Assembly: GCF_003627795.1 (NCBI RefSeq)
Contig: NZ_CP032684.1
Location: forward strand, 1,527,001 to 1,591,000
From: Rhizobium sp. CCGE531
Lineage (GTDB): Bacteria > Pseudomonadota > Alphaproteobacteria > Rhizobiales > Rhizobiaceae
Direction of reading: 5' to 3'
DNA length: 64,000 bases
Positions within the stretch are counted from its first letter, which is position 1. Each line of letters opens with the position of its first letter. The position numbers were made by a program, and so were the translations under genes. The notes beneath the pieces were generated by a model. That model searched no databases. It had not been told where the DNA came from and saw nothing but the letters and a program-made list of their open reading frames with translations. Shown in pieces: positions 12,331 to 21,367 of this stretch.

Positions 12331-12342
12331 AATTCTGGCGCG

Positions 12343-12370
12343 AAAATACAAATCGCGCCCGAAAAGTCAA
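12343..12370 (-). promoter_or_regulatory. predicted sigma-70 promoter of rpmG
   Basis: On the minus strand TTGACT (12370-12365) is followed after 16 bases by TATTTT (12348-12343). The -35 element overlaps the MFS stop codon. Transcription would start near 12336, just before the leader hairpin. Confidence 0.5.
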
Positions 12371-13551
12371 CCTCTGTTGCCCATGAAAAGCAATCGTATC
12401 CCCGAAAGCAGGACATAAAGGCCGAAGAAAAAGGCCACAGCCCAGGCAAAGCCGCTGGGGTTGACCAAATCCATCGCCGTGCCGATCGTCGGCGGTCCGA
12501 GAACCATGCCGATGGCATAGCAGAATACGAAGGCCGCGTTGGCCGCAACAAGATCCGCGCCGGTCAGCCGCGTGCCAAGATGGCTGAGGCCGACGGTATA
12601 CATGCCGGAAACACAGCCGCCCCAGAAGAGCAGAATGACCGCAAGAATGATCCAGTTCGACGACAATGACGGCAGCAGCAGCGCGCCGACCAGGCCGATG
12701 GTGGCCATGATCGAGAGCAACGGCCGCTTGTCGCGCATGCGGTCGGCCAGCAGTCCGAGGGGGATCTGAAAGACGAAATTGCCCACGCCCATGACGGTCA
12801 GCAGCAATGCGGCCTGCGATTCGTTGAAGCCGAGGCGCGTCGCATAGCTGGTGAACAGCGAGCCTCCGCCGACGGTTACCGCGCCGAACACGAAGACCGC
12901 CGCCGTCGCCGTCGGCACCAGGAAGATGTAACGGACGAAATGCAGTTCGGGCTTTTCGTTGACGACCGGGCTCTCATTGCGCGCAATGAAGATCGGAATG
13001 GCGGCGGCCAGGATGATGCAGGCGCCGATGATGAAGGGCATCAGGCCCTCGCTGCCGACCACGGAGAAGAGCAGGGGGCCTGCCGCAAATCCGAGGGAGA
13101 AAACCGTGGAATAAAGGCCAAGCACAAAGCCGCGCTTGGAGGGCGGTGAGGCCGCGTTGATCCAGAATTCCGATAGGATGAAGAGGGTCGTGGTCCCACC
13201 ATGGAAAAGGATGCGCAGCGGAAACCATAGCAGCAGGTTTTCCGCGTAATAGAAGCCGAGTGAACTCAGCGATGAGAGGATGACCGCCCAGATCATCGTC
13301 CGGACGACGCCGAAGCGATGCGCGAGCTTGGTCGTGATGACCGCGGCCAGCATCGAGGCTATTCCCATCATCGCCGTATTGAGCCCGATCAGGCTCGAGG
13401 GAATGCCGCGCTTTTCGAGAATGATGCTGAGAAGCGGCAGGCCCAGCCCGATGGCGATGCCGACGGCGGACACGGAGGCAATGGCTGCGACGAGCGAAGG
13501 CCAGTGAATTTCTTCGACATGGCCGGCCTTGTCGTTCGTCGGTTCAAGCAT
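12367..13551 (-). CDS. MFS transporter
   Basis: This 394-residue protein has the length and about 12 hydrophobic segments of a major facilitator superfamily permease. A loop motif similar to family motif A appears between helices 2 and 3 (TTKLAHRFGVVRT), and a second one later (LGLLADRMRDKRPLL). The substrate cannot be read from the sequence. Its start overlaps the preceding small gene by 8 bases, so it is probably translated from the DUF983 operon mRNA. Confidence 0.88.
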   Translation of the reverse strand: MLEPTNDKAGHVEEIHWPSLVAAIASVSAVGIAIGLGLPLLSIILEKRGIPSSLIGLNTAMMGIASMLAAVITTKLAHRFGVVRTMIWAVILSSLSSLGFYYAENLLLWFPLRILFHGGTTTLFILSEFWINAASPPSKRGFVLGLYSTVFSLGFAAGPLLFSVVGSEGLMPFIIGACIILAAAIPIFIARNESPVVNEKPELHFVRYIFLVPTATAAVFVFGAVTVGGGSLFTSYATRLGFNESQAALLLTVMGVGNFVFQIPLGLLADRMRDKRPLLSIMATIGLVGALLLPSLSSNWIILAVILLFWGGCVSGMYTVGLSHLGTRLTGADLVAANAAFVFCYAIGMVLGPPTIGTAMDLVNPSGFAWAVAFFFGLYVLLSGIRLLFMGNRG

Positions 13552-13861
13552 AAACTAATTCCTGGAGCATGAGGCAGGCGAATCGATCCGGATGCGCAAC
13601 ATAGAAAGCCACGGCTCGGCCAAATTCAGGTGACGGGTCGGCTTTCATGAGATCGGTCAAACCCTCCGAAATAGTCCCCTTGACGCGCGGCATGTTCAGA
13701 CAAGAAATATTGCTGATGTCAAGCTGTTGCTGATGAACCAGCTCGCGCAAATCGCGAATATGAGGCGAATCGATCGTGATTCCCGATAGAAGAGTGCAAT
13801 GGTATGAGACAACCTCGGCCCTTCGTCCGGGCCGGCTGCGCAGGCGGACATGCATTGTCAC
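13544..13861 (-). CDS. hypothetical protein, translationally coupled
   Basis: This 105-residue protein begins with GTG overlapping the TGA of the DUF983 gene (GTGA) and ends 8 bases inside the MFS gene. Such tight overlaps on both sides argue that it is translated. The N-terminus is Arg-rich (VRLRSRPGRR) and the rest is soluble-looking, with IRDLRELVHQQQ and DPSPEFGRAVAFYVAHPDR. I recognise no domain. In rhizobia as I recall them, another gene may occupy this slot, so a decayed gene is possible. Confidence 0.5.
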   Translation of the reverse strand: MTMHVRLRSRPGRRAEVVSYHCTLLSGITIDSPHIRDLRELVHQQQLDISNISCLNMPRVKGTISEGLTDLMKADPSPEFGRAVAFYVAHPDRFACLMLQELVYA

Positions 13862-14313
13862 GACCGGCCGTTCCCTTCATCCCATTCTTCCGGACTGTCG
13901 TCATGTCCGCCGAATCCATGCATCCGGAGCGCCCATTGCAGCCCGATGACGCCGCCCTTGATCGGTTGAATGACGGCAAGCGCTGTGATGACGGTGATAG
14001 GCACCCATATGGCGAAATGTGCCCAGAGCGGCAATTTGAACGTCATGTCCATCAGCATGTAGCCGCCGACGACGACGTGGCCGAGAACCAGGATCACTAG
14101 ATAGGGCGGCAGATCGTCGGCGCGCTGGTGAAAGATTTCCTCGCCGCACACGGCGCAATGATCGACCGGTTTCAGGAAGGCGCGGAAAAGCCTGCCGGTG
14201 CCGCAGCGCGGGCAGCGGTTCAGCATGCCGCGGGAAATCGATCGTCCAAGCGGACGCTCGCTTTCATCGGAGCCACCGAAGCGGGTGGGAGGGTCGGATG
14301 GGCTGCCCGTCAT
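13858..14313 (-). CDS. DUF983 family membrane protein
   Basis: The 151-residue protein has the DUF983 layout. A Cys-rich zinc-ribbon-like segment (NRCPRCGTGRLF, then CAVCGEEI) is followed by two hydrophobic helices (PPYLVILVLGHVVVGGYML and IWVPITVITALAVIQPI). The function is unknown. It follows rnr after about 30 bases on the same strand and overlaps the next gene by 4 bases. Confidence 0.88.
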   Translation of the reverse strand: MTGSPSDPPTRFGGSDESERPLGRSISRGMLNRCPRCGTGRLFRAFLKPVDHCAVCGEEIFHQRADDLPPYLVILVLGHVVVGGYMLMDMTFKLPLWAHFAIWVPITVITALAVIQPIKGGVIGLQWALRMHGFGGHDDSPEEWDEGNGRS

Positions 14314-14345
14314 GAATGCGTTTCCTTCCTGCCGGCAGCCGTCTT

Positions 14346-16724
14346 TTACCTGCGTCCGCGCGGCGGTCTTGTGCCCGGCGCCTTGCGGGCCTGGTTCTTG
14401 TTGCGGCGGGTCGCCTTGTGGAAGGAACGCACCGCGGTCGGCATCGGCCTGCCTTCGCTCAGCATTTCGAAGCGCAGAGCCCCGGCAAGCGGCACGGCCT
14501 CGACGAGCTTTACGCTGACGTCATCGCCGAGACGATAGCCGAGCCCCGTTCTTTCGCCCGTCAGCGCCTGGTGCGCCTCATCATAGATGAAATAATCGGA
14601 GCCGAGCGTGGATATGGGGATGAAACCGTCGGCGCCATAGTCCGGCAGGGTGACAAAAAGTCCCGACTTGGTGACACCGCCGACGCGCGCCTCGAATTCC
14701 GCACCGACCTTGCCAGCCAGATGATGGGCAATGAGCCGGTCGACCGTCTCACGCTCGGCAGCCATGGCGCGGCGCTCGAAGGTCGAGATTTCGGCGGCGA
14801 TATCGTCCAGCGTTGCCTCTTCGTCCGGTGTGATCCCGCCTTCGCCGAGGCCGAGCGAGCCGACGAGTCCGCGATGCACGATCAGATCGGCGTAGCGGCG
14901 GATCGGCGAGGTAAAGTGGGCGTATTTCATCAGGTTCAGGCCGAAGTGCCCGATGTTGTCGGGGCTGTAGATCGCCTGGCTCTGCGAGCGCAGCACCATC
15001 TCGTTGACCATGGTCTGATGCGGCGTGCCCTCGGCTTTCGCCAGGATGCCGTTGAAGCTGTTGGCCCGAACGTTGCCGCCCTTGGGCAGCGATATGTCGA
15101 GTGTCGCCAGGAATTCGCGGAGCACTTCCTGCTTGGCGAGCGTCGGGCCGTCATGGATGCGGTAGACGAGCGCCTGCTTCCTCTTCTCCAGCGTTTCGGC
15201 GGCGGCGACGTTTGCCTGGATCATCATCTCTTCGATGAGCTTGTGCGCATCGAGGCGCGGCGGCACGACGACGCGATCGACCGTACCATCAGGCTTCAGC
15301 AGGATCTTGCGCTCGGGCATGTCGAGCTCGAGCGGCTGGCGACGGTCACGGCCCCTCTTCAGAATGTCGTAGGCGTGCCAGAGCGGCTTGAGCATGGGCT
15401 CCAGCATCGGTCCGGTCTTGTCGTCGGGCTGGCCGTCGATCGCCGCCTGCGCCTGCTGGTAGGAAAGCTTGGCCGCACTCTTCATCATGATGCGATGGAA
15501 GGTGTGGCCCGCCTTGCGGCCTTCCCTGGAGAAAATCATCCGCACTGCGAGGGCAGGGCGATCGACGCCTTCCTTCAGCGAGCAGAGATCGTTGGAGATG
15601 CGCTCGGGCAACATCGGCACGACGCGATCGGGGAAATAGACCGAATTGCCGCGCTTCAGCGCTTCGCGGTCGAGCGGAGAGTTTGGCCGCACGTACCAGG
15701 AGACGTCGGCGATGGCGACGGTAACGATCACGCCGTCCGGATTGTCGGGCGAAGGGTCCATTTCGGCATAGACGGCGTCGTCATGGTCCTTGGCATCGGC
15801 CGGATCGATGGTGATCAGCGGCAGGCTGCGCCAATCCTCGCGATGCGACATAGTCGCTGCCTTGGCGGCATCGGCTTCGGCGGTCACGGCGACGGGGAAG
15901 ACGTGCGGGATTCCATGCGCATGGATGGCGATCATCGAGATCGCCTTTTCCGAGGCGACCGAGCCGACGACCGATAGCACCTTGGCGCGCGGCAGGCCGA
16001 AGCGGCCGAGGCGGGCAATTTCCACCTCGACAAGATCGCCGTCCTTGGCGTCGCCGGTATAGTCCGGATCGATGACCATCTCCTCGCCGCGACGCTCGAT
16101 CGGCATCAGCCGGCCGCCGCCGCCGGGCGTTTCGCGGAACACGCCCATGGAGGCACCCTTCCGCTTGTCGAGCACTTTGATGATGCGAGCCGTATAGGCC
16201 GGGCCGCCGCGATCCACTGCCGAGAAAATCTTTGCGAGGATGCGATCGCCCATGCCGGCGACCGGCGCCTTGCCCTTGCCGTTGCGGCCGGCCGGCGAGG
16301 AGGATTGCTTGATCATCACGGCGGGCGCAACGCCGTTTTCTTCGTTCCATTCGGCGGGGCGGCCGATCAGTTCCCCGTCCTTGTCGCGCGTGGTGATGTC
16401 GAGAACGGCGATCGGCGGCAGCGCGCCGGGGCGGATGAGCGACTTGCGGCTCTTCTGCACCATGCCTTCTTCTTCGAGTTCGCGCAGGAGGTCTTTCAGC
16501 GCGACGCGGCTCTCGCCCTTCAGGCCGAAAGCTTTGGCCAGTTCGCGCTTGGAAGCCTGCTCGGGATGATCGGCGATGAAGCGCAGGATGACCTCACGCG
16601 GCGGCAAGGTGCCGTGAATGATTGCCATCATCGGCTCCGCGTCACCGCCTGCCTTACCGGCGCGGCCGGGTTTGCCGGAACGCCGTTCCGACGATGGATT
16701 CCTGCCGCGCGGTTCTCTGCTCAC
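14346..16724 (-). CDS. rnr: ribonuclease R
   Basis: This 3'-5' exoribonuclease of the RNB family has 792 residues. A winged-helix segment (VILRFIADHPEQASKRELAKAF) is followed by cold-shock domains, the RNB catalytic core (with ITIDPADAKDHDDAVYAE and its clustered Asp residues), an S1 domain and a basic tail (RRNKNQARK). The GTG start shares GTGA with the topA stop and yields SREPRGRN at the N-terminus. Longer readings run into topA and are rejected. It is coupled to topA. Confidence 0.94.
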   Translation of the reverse strand: MSREPRGRNPSSERRSGKPGRAGKAGGDAEPMMAIIHGTLPPREVILRFIADHPEQASKRELAKAFGLKGESRVALKDLLRELEEEGMVQKSRKSLIRPGALPPIAVLDITTRDKDGELIGRPAEWNEENGVAPAVMIKQSSSPAGRNGKGKAPVAGMGDRILAKIFSAVDRGGPAYTARIIKVLDKRKGASMGVFRETPGGGGRLMPIERRGEEMVIDPDYTGDAKDGDLVEVEIARLGRFGLPRAKVLSVVGSVASEKAISMIAIHAHGIPHVFPVAVTAEADAAKAATMSHREDWRSLPLITIDPADAKDHDDAVYAEMDPSPDNPDGVIVTVAIADVSWYVRPNSPLDREALKRGNSVYFPDRVVPMLPERISNDLCSLKEGVDRPALAVRMIFSREGRKAGHTFHRIMMKSAAKLSYQQAQAAIDGQPDDKTGPMLEPMLKPLWHAYDILKRGRDRRQPLELDMPERKILLKPDGTVDRVVVPPRLDAHKLIEEMMIQANVAAAETLEKRKQALVYRIHDGPTLAKQEVLREFLATLDISLPKGGNVRANSFNGILAKAEGTPHQTMVNEMVLRSQSQAIYSPDNIGHFGLNLMKYAHFTSPIRRYADLIVHRGLVGSLGLGEGGITPDEEATLDDIAAEISTFERRAMAAERETVDRLIAHHLAGKVGAEFEARVGGVTKSGLFVTLPDYGADGFIPISTLGSDYFIYDEAHQALTGERTGLGYRLGDDVSVKLVEAVPLAGALRFEMLSEGRPMPTAVRSFHKATRRNKNQARKAPGTRPPRGRR

Positions 16725-19393
16725 TCTGCACTCTTCTTTTTCGCTGCCGTCTTGGCCGCGGGCTTCTTTGCAGCAGCCTTCGGCTTGGCGGTCGTTTTCG
16801 TCGCTTTTGCGCCGGCCGCCGCGGTCTTTGCCCTGGCGGGCGCCTTCTTGCCGGTGCTGCCGCTCTTGCCGGCCTTCGCCGCGATCAGAACCAGGGCTTC
16901 CTCGACCGTGATCGCCTGCGGATCCGTGCCCTTCGGCAGCGTCGCATTGACCTTGCCCCAATTGACATAAGGGCCGTACTTTCCATCACGAACGGTGATC
17001 GAGCCGCCGCCATCCGGATGGGCGCCGAGATCCTTCAGCGCCGCCGGCGTGCCACCGCGTGCCCCACCACCCGCCTTGCTCTGCTTTTCGGCAATCAGCG
17101 TCACGGCGCGGTTCAGGCCGACGGTGAAGACATCTTCGACAGTTTCCAGGTTGGCGTAGCCGCCGTCATGCAGAAGGAAGGGGCCGTAGCGGCCGATGCC
17201 GGAAGAAATCATCTTGCCGGTTTCGGGGTGCTTGCCGATATCGCGTGGCAGCGAGATCAGCGCCATCGCCTTTTCATAGTCGATATCCTCGGGCTTCCAG
17301 CCCTTCGGCAGCGATGCGCGCTTGGCGTCCTTGCCGTCGCCCCGCTGGATATAGGGTCCGAAGCGGCCCGAACGCAGCGTCAGTTCTTCGCCGGTCACCG
17401 GATCGGTGCCGAGCGCCTTCGGCTCGTTCAATCCGTTGGATTCGGCTTCCGCGCCGCCTTCCGACGAAAGCTGGCGGGTATAATTGCATTCCGGATAGTT
17501 CGAGCAGCCGACGAAGGCGCCGTACTTGCCGAGCTTCAGCGAGAGGTTGCCCGTGCCGCACACCTGGCAGATGCGCGGGTCGCTGCCGTCTTCGCGCTTC
17601 GGGAAGACAAGCGGGGCGAGCGTCTCGTTCAAGGCGTCGAGGACGTTGGTGACGCGCAGTTCCTTGGTGTCTTCGATCTGGGCAAAGAAGTCGCGCCAGA
17701 AGTCGCGCAGCACGTCCTTCCAGTTCAGCTCGCCGGCCGAAATGCGGTCGAGCTTCTCTTCCAAATCGGCCGTGAAATCATATTCCACATATTTGGTGAA
17801 GAAGCTTTCGAGGAAGGCCGTCACCAGCCGACCCTTGGCCTGCGGCAGCAGCTTGCGCTTGTCGATGGTCACGTAATCGCGGTCGCGCAGCGTCGCGAGC
17901 GTCGCCGCATAGGTCGACGGCCGGCCGATGCCTAGCTCTTCCATCTTCTTGATCAGCGACGCTTCCGAATAGCGCGGTGGCGGTTCGGTGAAGTGCTGGG
18001 TCGAATTGATTTTCTGTTTGGCGAGATTCTCGCGCGCATTGATCTCCGGCAGGCGGCCATCCTCGTCGTCGGCATCGTCGCTCTGCTCGCCATCTTCCTT
18101 CTGGTCGGTATAGGCGGCAATGAAGCCGTCGAAACGGATGACGGAGCCGACGGCGCGCAGGCCGGCCTTCTGGCCGGCATTGTCGGCCAGGATCTCGACC
18201 GTGGTGCGCTCGATCTCGGCGGAGGCCATCTGGCTGGCGATACCGCGCTTCCAGATCAGGTCGTAGAGCCTCAGCTGGTCGGCATCGAGGAATTTGCGGA
18301 CGCGATCCGGTACGCGATCGAAATCGGTCGGGCGGATCGCTTCGTGCGCTTCCTGGGCATTCTTCGCCTTGGTCGAATAAAAGCGTGCCTTCTCCGGCAG
18401 ATAACGGTTGCCGAACTGGTCGGCGATGGCGGTCCGTGCCGCTTCGATCGCTTCCGGCGCCATCTGCACGCCGTCCGTACGCATATAGGTAATGAGACCG
18501 ACCGTCTCGCCGCCGATGTCGACGCCCTCATAGAGCTTCTGCGCCACCTGCATGGTACGCGAAGCGGAGAAGCCGAGCTTGGAGGAGGCGGCCTGCTGCA
18601 GCGTGGAGGTGGTGAAAGGCGGGCTTGGATTGCGCTTGACCGGCTTTGCCTCGACGCTGTCGACGACATAGGCAGCGCCTTCCAGCAATGCCTTCAGCTT
18701 GCCGGCCTCTTCGCCGTTGCCGATCGAACGCGGCTGCAGGCGCTTGCCGTCCGCGTTGACCAGGCGGGCTTCGAATTCGTCGCCGCGCGGCGTCTTCAGG
18801 ATGGCCGACAGGTTCCAGTATTCTTCCGAGATGAAGCGTTCGATCTCGGACTCGCGATCGCAGACGAGGCGAAGTGCGACGGATTGCACGCGGCCGGCCG
18901 AACGGGCGCCCGGCAGCTTGCGCCACAGGACCGGCGACAGGTTGAAGCCGACGAGATAGTCGAGCGCGCGGCGGGCGAGATAGGCGTCGACCAGCGGCAC
19001 GTCGATGTCGCGCGGATCGGCCATGGCGTCGAGCACGGCCTTCTTGGTGATGGCGTTGAAGACCACGCGCTTCACCGGCTTGCCGTTGATGACGCGCTTC
19101 TTGTTCAACAGGTCGAGCACATGCCAGGAAATGGCTTCGCCCTCGCGATCCGGGTCGGTCGCGAGAAACAGGCTGTCGGAGGATTTCACCGCATCGGCGA
19201 TGTCCTTCATGCGCTTTTGCGAAGCGCCATCGACTTCCCACAGCATTTCGAAATCTTGATCCGGCAGCACCGAACCGTCTTTCGCGGGCAGGTCACGCAC
19301 ATGGCCGAAGGAAGCAAGAACCTTATATCCGGGTCCCAGATATTTATTGATTGTCTTGGCCTTGGCAGGCGATTCCACCACTACAACGTTCAT
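16721..19393 (-). CDS. topA: DNA topoisomerase I
   Basis: This is a type IA topoisomerase of 890 residues that relaxes negative supercoils. The Toprim domain begins MNVVVVESPAKAKTINKYL and includes DPDREGEAISWH. The active-site Tyr is in GLITYMRTDG. A single four-Cys zinc ribbon (CQVC and CSNYPEC) is followed by repeated basic beta segments (RSGRFGPYIQ, GIGRYGPFLL, RDGKYGPYVN) and a Lys/Ala-rich tail, typical of alphaproteobacteria. Two extra Met codons precede the chosen start. The stop overlaps rnr. Confidence 0.97.
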   Translation of the reverse strand: MNVVVVESPAKAKTINKYLGPGYKVLASFGHVRDLPAKDGSVLPDQDFEMLWEVDGASQKRMKDIADAVKSSDSLFLATDPDREGEAISWHVLDLLNKKRVINGKPVKRVVFNAITKKAVLDAMADPRDIDVPLVDAYLARRALDYLVGFNLSPVLWRKLPGARSAGRVQSVALRLVCDRESEIERFISEEYWNLSAILKTPRGDEFEARLVNADGKRLQPRSIGNGEEAGKLKALLEGAAYVVDSVEAKPVKRNPSPPFTTSTLQQAASSKLGFSASRTMQVAQKLYEGVDIGGETVGLITYMRTDGVQMAPEAIEAARTAIADQFGNRYLPEKARFYSTKAKNAQEAHEAIRPTDFDRVPDRVRKFLDADQLRLYDLIWKRGIASQMASAEIERTTVEILADNAGQKAGLRAVGSVIRFDGFIAAYTDQKEDGEQSDDADDEDGRLPEINARENLAKQKINSTQHFTEPPPRYSEASLIKKMEELGIGRPSTYAATLATLRDRDYVTIDKRKLLPQAKGRLVTAFLESFFTKYVEYDFTADLEEKLDRISAGELNWKDVLRDFWRDFFAQIEDTKELRVTNVLDALNETLAPLVFPKREDGSDPRICQVCGTGNLSLKLGKYGAFVGCSNYPECNYTRQLSSEGGAEAESNGLNEPKALGTDPVTGEELTLRSGRFGPYIQRGDGKDAKRASLPKGWKPEDIDYEKAMALISLPRDIGKHPETGKMISSGIGRYGPFLLHDGGYANLETVEDVFTVGLNRAVTLIAEKQSKAGGGARGGTPAALKDLGAHPDGGGSITVRDGKYGPYVNWGKVNATLPKGTDPQAITVEEALVLIAAKAGKSGSTGKKAPARAKTAAAGAKATKTTAKPKAAAKKPAAKTAAKKKSAE

Positions 19394-19568
19394 CATCAAG
19401 TCTCTGAATAAGAGGTCGCGCCGATATAAGGCGCGGGAGATACCGGGTTTTTCCGGCTTCCCGGCCTTCCGACATGGACAGGGAATTCGTCGCGGTCAAG
19501 AGGCGAAGGCGATTTTTGCGCTTGGCGCGGCGATGCGATGCTTAGAATTGGTACGCGTGTCACAATTT

Positions 19569-20717
19569 TCAATCCAGCATGGAGATCGAGACCAGTCCGC
19601 CGGGATGGCGATGAAGCCGCCCGGCCATGTCCAATTCGAGAAGGACGGAATGAACAGCCGATATCGGCAGGCTGGTATGGCGGACGATATCGTCGATTTC
19701 GACCGGCGTCGGCCCGAGCGCCTCGACGATATGGTCACGCTCGGCATCATCGGGCGGCGAGGAAAGCGGCTTGCTCCTTTCGACGGGCGCTTCGGCCGGG
19801 CGCGGGCGAAAGAGGTCCGGCTCGGCGAGTGGCCGCAGCGCCTCGATGATATCGTTCGGCGTCGTCGCGATCATCGCGCCGTCTTTCAACAGGCCGTTGG
19901 TGCCTTCGCAGCGCGGATCGAGCGGCGAGCCGGGAACGGCAAAGACAAGCCGGCCGAATTCCCCGGCAAGACGCGCCGTGATCAGCGAGCCGGAGCGGGT
20001 TGCGGCTTCTACGACCACGACACCGAGCGAGATACCCGCGATCAGGCGATTGCGGCGCGGGAAGTCGCGGGCCCGAGGCTCCCAGCCGAACGGCATTTCG
20101 CTGACGGCGAGCCCGTTGCCGTCCCATATCTCGTTCAGCAGGCCGATATTCTCGGGTGGATAGGGTTGGTCGAGCCCACCCGCCAAAGCAGCGATCGTAC
20201 CCGTTTCGAGGCTGGCGCGATGGGCGGCCGTATCGATGCCACGCGCAAGGCCCGAGACGACGGCATAGCCTGCGTCGCCGCACATGCGCGCGATCATGGC
20301 GGTGAATTTGGCGCCGCTGATCGAAGAATTTCGGGAGCCGACCATGCCGATTGCCGGGCGTGTCGCTGTGGGCATGCTGCCTTTGACGGCCAGAAGCGGC
20401 GGCGCGCCGTCGATCTCCCGAAGGGCGGGAGGATAGTCCGGCTCGCCGATGCCGACGAAGCGCGCGCCGAAACGATGTGCCGCCTCCAGTTCCCGCAATG
20501 CGTCCCGTTCGTCGGCGATGCGGATGGCGCGCGTCGAGCCGCCGCGCTGCGAAAGCTCCGGCAGCATGGCAAGTGCTGCTTCGGCGGAGCCGTAATGATT
20601 GATGAGATCGCGAAAGGTTGATGGCCCGACATTGTCGGAGCGGATGAGCCTGAGCCAGGCGATCCTTTGTCTTTCGGTCAGCGCAACTCCGGTCCGTCTT
20701 GCGCTGCCTGTGTCCAT
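19569..20717 (-). CDS. dprA: DNA processing protein DprA
   Basis: The 382-residue protein matches DprA/Smf, which binds single-stranded DNA and loads RecA during transformation. The Rossmann-like core has GMVGSRNSSISGAKF, VVSGLARGIDTAAHR, GSLITARLAGEFGR and PGSPLDPRCEGTNGLLKDGA. A C-terminal winged-helix region (IDDIVRHTSLPISAVHSVLLELDMAGRL) follows. The ATG overlaps the plsY stop (TAATG), so it is the last gene of the pyrB-pyrX-plsY-dprA string. Confidence 0.94.
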   Translation of the reverse strand: MDTGSARRTGVALTERQRIAWLRLIRSDNVGPSTFRDLINHYGSAEAALAMLPELSQRGGSTRAIRIADERDALRELEAAHRFGARFVGIGEPDYPPALREIDGAPPLLAVKGSMPTATRPAIGMVGSRNSSISGAKFTAMIARMCGDAGYAVVSGLARGIDTAAHRASLETGTIAALAGGLDQPYPPENIGLLNEIWDGNGLAVSEMPFGWEPRARDFPRRNRLIAGISLGVVVVEAATRSGSLITARLAGEFGRLVFAVPGSPLDPRCEGTNGLLKDGAMIATTPNDIIEALRPLAEPDLFRPRPAEAPVERSKPLSSPPDDAERDHIVEALGPTPVEIDDIVRHTSLPISAVHSVLLELDMAGRLHRHPGGLVSISMLD

Positions 20718-21337
20718 TACCCCTTCGCTCCGATCTTGCTTTCCGCCCCGGTGGTCAACCTGATGATGTTGGCCCTGTGCTTGTACCAGGAGATGACGGT
20801 CATCAGCGCCATGACGGCGGCGATCTTGTCGACGCCCAATATCCACAATACAACCGGTATGACAAGGGTTGCAACCAATGCGGAAAGCGAGGAGTAGCGT
20901 GTGGTGAAGGCAATGACCAGCCAGACGATGGCGAAAATCAGCGCCATCAGCGGCGCGAGGCCCAGCAAGATGCCGAGATAGGTCGCGACGCCCTTGCCGC
21001 CCTTGAAGCCGATCCAGACCGGGAAGATATGGCCGATGAAGGCGGCAAAACCGGCAAGTACACCGGCATCACCGCCGAAGAAATGCGCTGTTATCTGGAC
21101 GGCGGCCGTGCCCTTGAAGGCATCGAGCAGCAGCGTGGCCGCCGCAAGCCCCTTGTTGCCGGTGCGCAGCACGTTGGTCGCGCCGATATTGCCGGAGCCG
21201 ATGTTGCGGACGTCGCCGAGGCCGGCCATGCGCGTCAGCAGCAGGCCGAAGGGGATCGAGCCGAGCAGGTAGCCGATGACGAGGCCGGCCAGCGCGGTCT
21301 GCGGGGTAAGCTGCCAAGTCCAGAAATCCGCCATCAC
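20717..21337 (-). CDS. plsY: acyl-phosphate:glycerol-3-phosphate acyltransferase PlsY
   Basis: This 206-residue inner-membrane protein has PlsY motifs: [27 protein letters not shown] and the loop [20 protein letters not shown]. It makes lysophosphatidic acid from acyl-phosphate and glycerol-3-phosphate. It begins 30 bases after pyrX and overlaps dprA by one base. Confidence 0.96.
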   Translation of the reverse strand: MMADFWTWQLTPQTALAGLVIGYLLGSIPFGLLLTRMAGLGDVRNIGSGNIGATNVLRTGNKGLAAATLLLDAFKGTAAVQITAHFFGGDAGVLAGFAAFIGHIFPVWIGFKGGKGVATYLGILLGLAPLMALIFAIVWLVIAFTTRYSSLSALVATLVIPVVLWILGVDKIAAVMALMTVISWYKHRANIIRLTTGAESKIGAKG

Positions 21338-21367
21338 GTCTTATTCTCCGTAAACCCCAGGCTTACC

